This document shows positions 4,782 through 6,925 of a stretch of 6,925 nt of DNA, piece after piece. The stretch lies in contig DPYO01000202.1 of assembly GCA_003535775.1 (NCBI GenBank), positions 1-6,925 on the forward strand, read 5' to 3'. The notes beneath the pieces are model-generated. The model ran no database searches. It worked only from the letters and a program-made list of their open reading frames with translations, and was not told the origin of the DNA. The first letter of the stretch is position 1; every line of letters begins with the position of its first letter. Made by a program: the position numbers and the translations under genes. This DNA is from Fidelibacterota bacterium. Its GTDB lineage: Bacteria; Fidelibacterota; Marinisomatia; Marinisomatales; UBA8229.

Positions 4782-6925
4782 CTATTTAATAATAGCAAAT
4801 TTCCCCACATGTTCACCAAGTCCCGGTGAATCCACATGATAGATGTACATTCCGTAAGAAACGCTGAGATTATCCTTGGAGAGCAGGTTCCAGGACTCAG
4901 ATCCATCTTCAATAGAACCTGAATGATCATGATGGATCTCCCGCACCAGTTCTCCTGCAATATTGTAGATGCGGATGGTACATACTGCAGGAAGGTTGCG
5001 AAACTGAATTTCCCGAGGACCCCGCCCCGAAGAAAAGGTATTTTTCTGCTCAAATGCTGATGCTCCATAATAAGGATTGGGAACCACCTTTATATTTAAT
5101 TCCCATTTATCCTGATTTGCTTTTACAGGATCAATTATAGATGCAATAGTTGTAAACTCATACACATCTTCTTTTAAGAACGGTTTTTTGATAAATACAA
5201 AAGCTGTGTCACCACTTTGTGGTTCGTTACAGCATAAAGACTGGGGAGCATTACTGCCTGGGTAGTTAAGCCTGAAAAGCCAACTTGCCGATGGATTATC
5301 ATATTCATCTGTATGGTCAAGAAAGACGATCCAGTCCTGTTCTCGCCAGTCTGCATTAAAAATTCCATCAGGATGAGATTGAAAATCAGTGGAATCGTAG
5401 GGGGAAAAATCTCCAAAAGCAAAAGGGATATCTTCCCATATCATAGTTTCGTTTTCAGGATCAGGTACTTGTTTTTGAATTTTAAAATTAGCGGGTTTTG
5501 AAGAAAAATATGTTGTTTGACATAATTCTGGGATGTCTAATTCACATGGGTTCCCCCCAACGCTTGAAAAACAATAACATTCACTCTCGTATGTTTGATC
5601 TTCCAGAAATATAACTCTGTAATCATTTGGAAGAGCAGCCCCTTGGCCTTGGCTACTCACATATGTTCTGACATAGAAATCCCAAAGTGAATCATTGTTC
5701 CAATATGAGGATTCTTCATCAAAGGAGATATTATCTTCATTTTGAAATTGAAGACGGAAGCCGTTTGTGACCCTGTAGTCATCATGTTCCGGGAGTGGAT
5801 TTAGGTAAATTACCGTATCTACGATTGTTTCAAGTATACTAACATCCCATGTTCCATTTTCGTTCAGGTCTATATATTCTTCCGCACCATCCCATATACC
5901 ATTACCGTTGATATCATTCAAAGGTTCGGGAGGTTCAAAAGAACCATTATCGTTTAAATCCGTGTAGGGTTCGGGACAATCACACATGCCGTTAACATTA
6001 ACTTCGAAATAGGGTTGATCATTTGGGTCACAACCATTACTATTAATGTCATTGCAAACTTCGCCATCACAAAAACCATCCCCATTCAGGTCATCACCAG
6101 TTATATCGTCATAGTTAATATCAACACCACAATATCCATCATTATTTATATCCTCCCATGGTTCTCCTGGATCCCAAGAATTATCGTTATTCAAATCACT
6201 GTAAGGTTCAGCAGGGTCCCAAACACCATTACCCAAATCTGTGAATTCTTCCGCATCATCCCAAACACCATTACCATTTTCATCAGTGAATTGAATGATA
6301 TTTCCATCCAGAACCTCATATTGTTCTGCATCATCCCATACCCCGTCATTATCAATATCAACAAGAGGTTCTCCCTCGTCCCAAATCCCATTTCCTACGT
6401 CGATAAAGGGTTCAAAGGTATATAGAGAATCAATAATAAGGAATTCAGGTTTTACCAAAGTATCACCTGTCATGATATTTTCTAGGTACCAGAACTGTGT
6501 AGTGAGGGTATCATAAGATTGCATATTTTCAGGATCCCTAGGCAGAAGAGTATCCGTAAATGTGATTCGATAATTTTGTTCATCAATTATTTGTGCGGGG
6601 TTAATTACTTCAAAAAATACATTACCGGAAGATGTTCCACTTACATGCTTGATGAAATCATCTTCAATATGACCTGGGATATATCCGGAAGAAGGCTGTG
6701 TGGGTGTGGCTTCCACCACGTTGGGACCCATTTCCAGGTCCCCTGTCAGAGAGTTCAGCCTGATTCTCATGGGTGAATCACTGGGAATGATATTATTGGT
6801 CTCGTCACCTCCAAAATCGTAAGCAACCACAGCATAATAATAGGTTTGTCCATTCACTACATTATAATCCACATACGAATGCTGGAGCCCAGTATCATCC
6901 CCAAGATAGAATTGTGCACCGTTCA
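4782..6925 (-). CDS. Large secreted surface protein with FN3 end, Asp-rich repeats and T9SS-like C-terminal domain (5' end outside the window)
   Basis: This is the C-terminal part, about 714 codons. The frame has no stop up to the right edge, and the sequence upstream of a GTG at 6870-6872 (..LGDDTGLQHSYV) continues the same domain, so that GTG is an internal Val codon. In numbering from that GTG: residues 1-25 end a fibronectin-III-like domain (NGQTYYYAVVAYD). Residues 80-150 are a beta-rich region. Residues 155-345 are acidic repeats. Residues 360-590 are an unassigned beta-rich region with scattered Cys (432, 434, 443, 451, 547, 548). Residues 595-696 resemble a T9SS sorting domain: VVPNPYYG, EIQFRNLP, CTIRIYNIAGELVR, SYGMYIYHVD and a KFAIIK end. 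It is the first known gene of a unit with the PorV-like barrel. A cell-surface structural or adhesive role is inferred. No catalytic motif is seen. Confidence 0.88.
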   Translation of the reverse strand, partial: NGAQFYLGDDTGLQHSYVDYNVVNGQTYYYAVVAYDFGGDETNNIIPSDSPMRIRLNSLTGDLEMGPNVVEATPTQPSSGYIPGHIEDDFIKHVSGTSSGNVFFEVINPAQIIDEQNYRITFTDTLLPRDPENMQSYDTLTTQFWYLENIMTGDTLVKPEFLIIDSLYTFEPFIDVGNGIWDEGEPLVDIDNDGVWDDAEQYEVLDGNIIQFTDENGNGVWDDAEEFTDLGNGVWDPAEPYSDLNNDNSWDPGEPWEDINNDGYCGVDINYDDITGDDLNGDGFCDGEVCNDINSNGCDPNDQPYFEVNVNGMCDCPEPYTDLNDNGSFEPPEPLNDINGNGIWDGAEEYIDLNENGTWDVSILETIVDTVIYLNPLPEHDDYRVTNGFRLQFQNEDNISFDEESSYWNNDSLWDFYVRTYVSSQGQGAALPNDYRVIFLEDQTYESECYCFSSVGGNPCELDIPELCQTTYFSSKPANFKIQKQVPDPENETMIWEDIPFAFGDFSPYDSTDFQSHPDGIFNADWREQDWIVFLDHTDEYDNPSASWLFRLNYPGSNAPQSLCCNEPQSGDTAFVFIKKPFLKEDVYEFTTIASIIDPVKANQDKWELNIKVVPNPYYGASAFEQKNTFSSGRGPREIQFRNLPAVCTIRIYNIAGELVREIHHDHSGSIEDGSESWNLLSKDNLSVSYGMYIYHVDSPGLGEHVGKFAIIK
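5838..6410 (-). repeat. Asp/Asn-rich Ca-binding-like repeats (period 14-15 residues)
   Basis: About ten diverged units of the form D-x-N-x-N/D-G-x-W-D-x-x-E-P-x-x-D start at residues 158, 172, 197, 212, 226, 241, 305, 320 and 335 (numbered from the codon at 6870-6872). Oxygen-rich loops of the D-x-N/D-x-D/N-G type resemble EF-hand, dockerin and thrombospondin type 3 loops and probably bind calcium. The regular order is broken at 248-300, where Cys residues 248, 268, 273, 281, 297 and 299 appear. In the DNA the units show as recurring 'TCCCAnAnnCCATT' on the plus strand. Confidence 0.8.

Noticed and set aside
5838..6410. CRISPR or DNA satellite array
   Set aside because: The DNA repeats are imperfect, in frame and encode conserved protein units, so they reflect protein repeats and not a DNA array.
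6015..6425. 136-codon plus-strand frame rich in Ile and Thr
   Set aside because: It is the antisense of the acidic repeat array; the low complexity comes from the repeated codons on the other strand.
6870..6872. GTG codon as start of the right-hand surface protein
   Set aside because: The frame is open to the window edge, the upstream codons continue the fibronectin-like domain, and no signal peptide follows the GTG. The true start is outside the window.

Overview
The window looks like a piece of an uncultured FCB-group bacterium, most likely a marine Candidatus Marinimicrobia (SAR406 / Neomarinimicrobiota) genome. This is inferred from style: a PNPFNP-type type IX secretion (T9SS) C-terminal domain, a PorV/PorQ-like barrel with the GARAVGMGGA motif, repeated 'VDMT...GSFNxW' modules, 'EGWNL' repeats, and Asp-rich 'DxNxNGxWDxxEP' repeats. 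No rRNA, tRNA, mobile element or CRISPR array is visible. All three genes lie on the minus strand, so the transcription order runs from the right end of the window to the left.

Right part (4782 to the window edge): the 3' part of a large secreted surface protein. The reading frame stays open to base 6925, so its true start is outside the window. It holds the end of a fibronectin-III-like domain, about 190 residues of acidic, probably Ca-binding repeats with a cysteine cluster inside, and a C-terminal domain resembling a T9SS sorting signal.

Middle (3771-4778): a complete 335-residue outer-membrane barrel of the PorV/PorQ family. It starts 3 bases after the preceding stop codon, so the two genes are almost certainly one transcription unit. 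PorV proteins bring cargo to the T9SS attachment machinery, so a barrel coupled to a likely T9SS cargo makes functional sense.

Intergenic region (3641-3770): a good sigma70-type promoter (TTGACA, 17-base spacer, TAGATT), a perfect 12-base palindrome over the expected transcription start, and a strong Shine-Dalgarno sequence. No convincing terminator for the upstream pair is seen.

Left part (89-3640): a complete 1183-residue secreted protein. It combines a signal peptide, a single-haem cytochrome c domain (CGNCH, distal Met in MPP), five or six AMPK/CBM48-like beta-sandwich modules, two EGWNL repeats and a T9SS sorting domain. This is the most unusual item in the window: a probable surface-exposed haem protein carrying carbohydrate-binding-like modules. 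Bases 1-88 hold no supportable gene. Overall the window encodes cell-surface proteins with a shared export route. No catalytic enzyme is recognised in it.
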